Positions 62,190 to 64,000 of a DNA stretch of 64,000 bases are shown here, in pieces. The translations under genes were made by a program, and so were the position numbers. The first letter of the stretch is position 1, and each line of letters opens with the position of its first letter. This DNA is from Hanleya hanleyi (lineage: Eukaryota; Mollusca; Polyplacophora; Lepidopleurida; Hanleyidae): assembly GCA_036873755.1 (NCBI GenBank), contig JAVTVY010025238.1:1-64000 (forward strand), given 5' to 3'. Under the pieces are notes generated by a model, which worked only from the letters and a program-made list of their open reading frames with translations, ran no database searches and was not told the origin of the DNA.

Positions 62190-62315
62190 ATTTCTGGGAG
62201 CGAAAATGGAAACGTTGCACCTGTTTGTTTACTATCTTATTTGTTCTACTTTTAATGTGTTTTGTACTCGGTCCCAAATGGAATGCTCAGTACAATAAAG
62301 AATCTTATCTTATCA
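62190..62315 (+). repeat. Probable LINE 3' end with TTATC tail
   Basis: TACTCGGTCCCAAATGGAAT then GCTCAGTACAATAAAGAATC and a short TTATCTTATC tail look like the 3' end of a non-LTR retrotransposon: AATAAAG signal and simple-sequence tail. The upstream open frame here is hydrophobic and does not match any ORF2. No target duplication was found. Confidence 0.4.
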
Positions 62316-62333
62316 TGCGCACAATTAATTTTC

Positions 62334-62643
62334 GGCGGAACCAATCTCGCATTCGTCTATTTGCGTATTGGCGGAAATTAGCCCAGTTGCTGAGGATAGA
62401 TTGCTATTATTCAACTACACATAGAAATAGTTTTGCATAATTTGAATGAATTATGTTCGTTTGGTTAAAATTAACTTCATTTCACAATAAAATGCGCCCG
62501 GATCTCTCGATTATCAAAGGCACTATTTCGTAGCCGGCTCACTGCGTGATCATCATACGCTCCCCACCGGTGGGGATTTGTGCGTTCTATGTGAGAGGCT
62601 CGTTCCGCCAATACGGAAATAGCCGAACATGAGATTGTTTCCG
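62334..62643. repeat. Foldback structure with ~42-bp imperfect inverted arms
   Basis: GGCGGAACCAATCTCGCATTC with GTCTATTTGCGTATTGGCGGAA (62334-62376) pairs with TTCCGCCAATACGGAAATAG with CCGAACATGAGATTGTTTCCG (62603-62643). A perfect 16-bp palindrome TCCCCACCGGTGGGGA lies inside at 62561-62576. It follows the LINE-like tail directly. The family is not recognised. Confidence 0.75.
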
Positions 62644-64000
62644 ATCCTTATTGCCAGCTAAAAGAGCAATGGTAAAGATTCTTGAATGTTCTGGAAAAAT
62701 CAACTTGGGTGGTCACTTTCTATTGTAATGTGCATTGAATAGGAACATGTAATGATCAGACTATATCACAACTGCTGTACCTTAAATGAAACTAGCAGAT
62801 TTTGTGATGCTACTTCAGTTCATCTCATACCCTGTTGACACTGTATGGCATGCCACCAAAGTTTGATCACACCATCGCCTTGGAACAATTAGCCTGTCAC
62901 ATGACCTGAAATATGGGGTGAGGAAATGAAAAGAGACTGGCCTTATCGAAGGGAGAAATGAGAGATAACCGTGTAAGGTGATCGTTAAAACCAGGAAATC
63001 GCGAGGAAGAACCCAGGAAGAACCCGTATTCAGACAAGAGGAAAATTATCCCAGATTTAAAATGGAGAAGATGCTTCTCTCCAGATGCCATAATGTGGGT
63101 TAATTCTGGGGTGGACGTGGTTAGGCCTGTAGTTTAGGCCATAAACACCGATACATTAGCTCGTCAATGTAATTGTGTGGTAGGAGAGACAAGAAGATTA
63201 TCTACTGTCATTGATGATGGATGACGACTTGAACATACCTTTGTTTGTAATCGACAAGTTCACTTACAATAGCCATGGCAGGGAATGACTAGCTTATCCG
63301 GTAAATTCGCTGTCCAGGTCACTGAGTTGGAGGTTAAATGACATTAGCATTGGAACCAATGAAGGTACCATAAAATTGTGACTTTTGATGCAGATACCGA
63401 AATAGAGGGATGAGTGATTCATGATCATTCTACTTTATCATTGTTATATAAAAGCGATGTAACCATACTGAAAATTCAGCAAAACAAAAATTTCCGGGTT
63501 ATTGATGTATATTGTGTTGGAACATTCCGATGTCAAAAGTCCCAAGCCAGGCAATGCTCTAGCCAAGGGGAAAGCTGTATTGAAGAGTATTTATTGAAGC
63601 CAATTTTGGCTGTTGTCAGTTGAAGTAGAATGAAAGTTATACTTCCCGCCTTTATGATGCTTTGCTAGAGTATGTTTATGAGAATCAAACACAATAACCA
63701 GACTGTGCTCCTATGTAAATGTTAATGATGTTGAACTTGTACAGTGAAATGTACTAGCTGGCAAGCATTTGTGTATTTGCAACTTTTAAAGGATGTGGAG
63801 TGGGTAATGTCTGTTTTGCACCGAGTGCTTTGTGCCAGCAGTCATATAATGATATATGTATATGGTACTGTACTCAGTGAGCACTGGCTCTGTACCTTGT
63901 GAACTCTCTCCCTGGGTATGTGTTAGTAAAGTAATACTGCAATATGTGACAGTATACATATACTTCCACTTCTAAGGCCATCCTTAATGGTAGTTGTGTT
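62644..64000. other. Teneurin intron 8, to window edge
   Basis: No exon encoding cysteine-rich EGF-like repeats, and no element, is visible. The gene continues beyond the window. Confidence 0.5.

Noticed and set aside
62186..62440. Hydrophobic 84-codon frame as a possible small membrane protein
   Set aside because: It overlaps a retrotransposon-like tail and a foldback arm; no splice or family support.

Overview
The window is AT-rich animal genomic DNA. It has large introns, abundant short transposable elements and satellite-like arrays, and no bacterial-style gene packing. Its repeats point to a bivalve mollusc: a tRNA-headed SINE with a molluscan-type central domain, elements built of ~160-bp tandem units resembling bivalve 'pearl'-type repeats, and many small foldback elements. 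I cannot name the species.

The only protein-coding gene I can support is the 5' part of a teneurin (Ten-m/Odz family), on the + strand from about 34.45 kb past the right edge. Eight coding exons (34509-34689, 40383-40655, 49812-50093, 50767-50935, 53271-53485, 57432-57563, 60623-60897, 61515-61635) join in one open frame of 549 codons plus one base. All splice phases agree. The product starts with an acidic, serine-rich and proline-rich cytoplasmic region. It continues with the CSWKC motif and one membrane segment (type II topology). The membrane-proximal ectodomain follows, with a likely furin site (RKRR) and the block that precedes the EGF repeats. The EGF repeats, NHL, YD-repeat and toxin-like C-terminal regions must lie downstream. 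Intron 1 appears to be of the GC-AG type, and exon 4 has a tandem CAGCAG acceptor.

Bases 1-34446 contain no exon I recognise. A strong 3' splice site at 34445-34446, just upstream of the start codon, suggests this stretch is partly a 5' UTR intron and/or promoter region. It holds: (i) two arrays of alternating ~156/~164-bp repeats with a hairpin module (1-862 and 7868-8884); (ii) a 43-bp x3 perfect array at 10369; (iii) an hAT-like element at 14421-15320; (iv) a ~27-copy 43-bp minisatellite at 17380-18536; (v) a 2.3-kb element with ten ~157-bp units at 20460-22756; (vi) two SINE copies, one complete with a 10-bp target duplication; and (vii) several MITEs.

The teneurin introns hold a pogo-type transposon with a transposase remnant (38374-39116), a three-copy tRNA-SINE-like composite forming a long inverted repeat (41361-42134), three related TA-flanked MITEs, two TTAA-ended MITE relatives (one in the upstream region, one in intron 2), a LINE reverse-transcriptase C-terminal remnant, and minisatellites at 47128 and 56390-57290. 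I found no CRISPR array, intact tRNA/rRNA gene or recognisable new enzymatic system. The most unusual material is the repeat architecture and two splice-site details of the teneurin.
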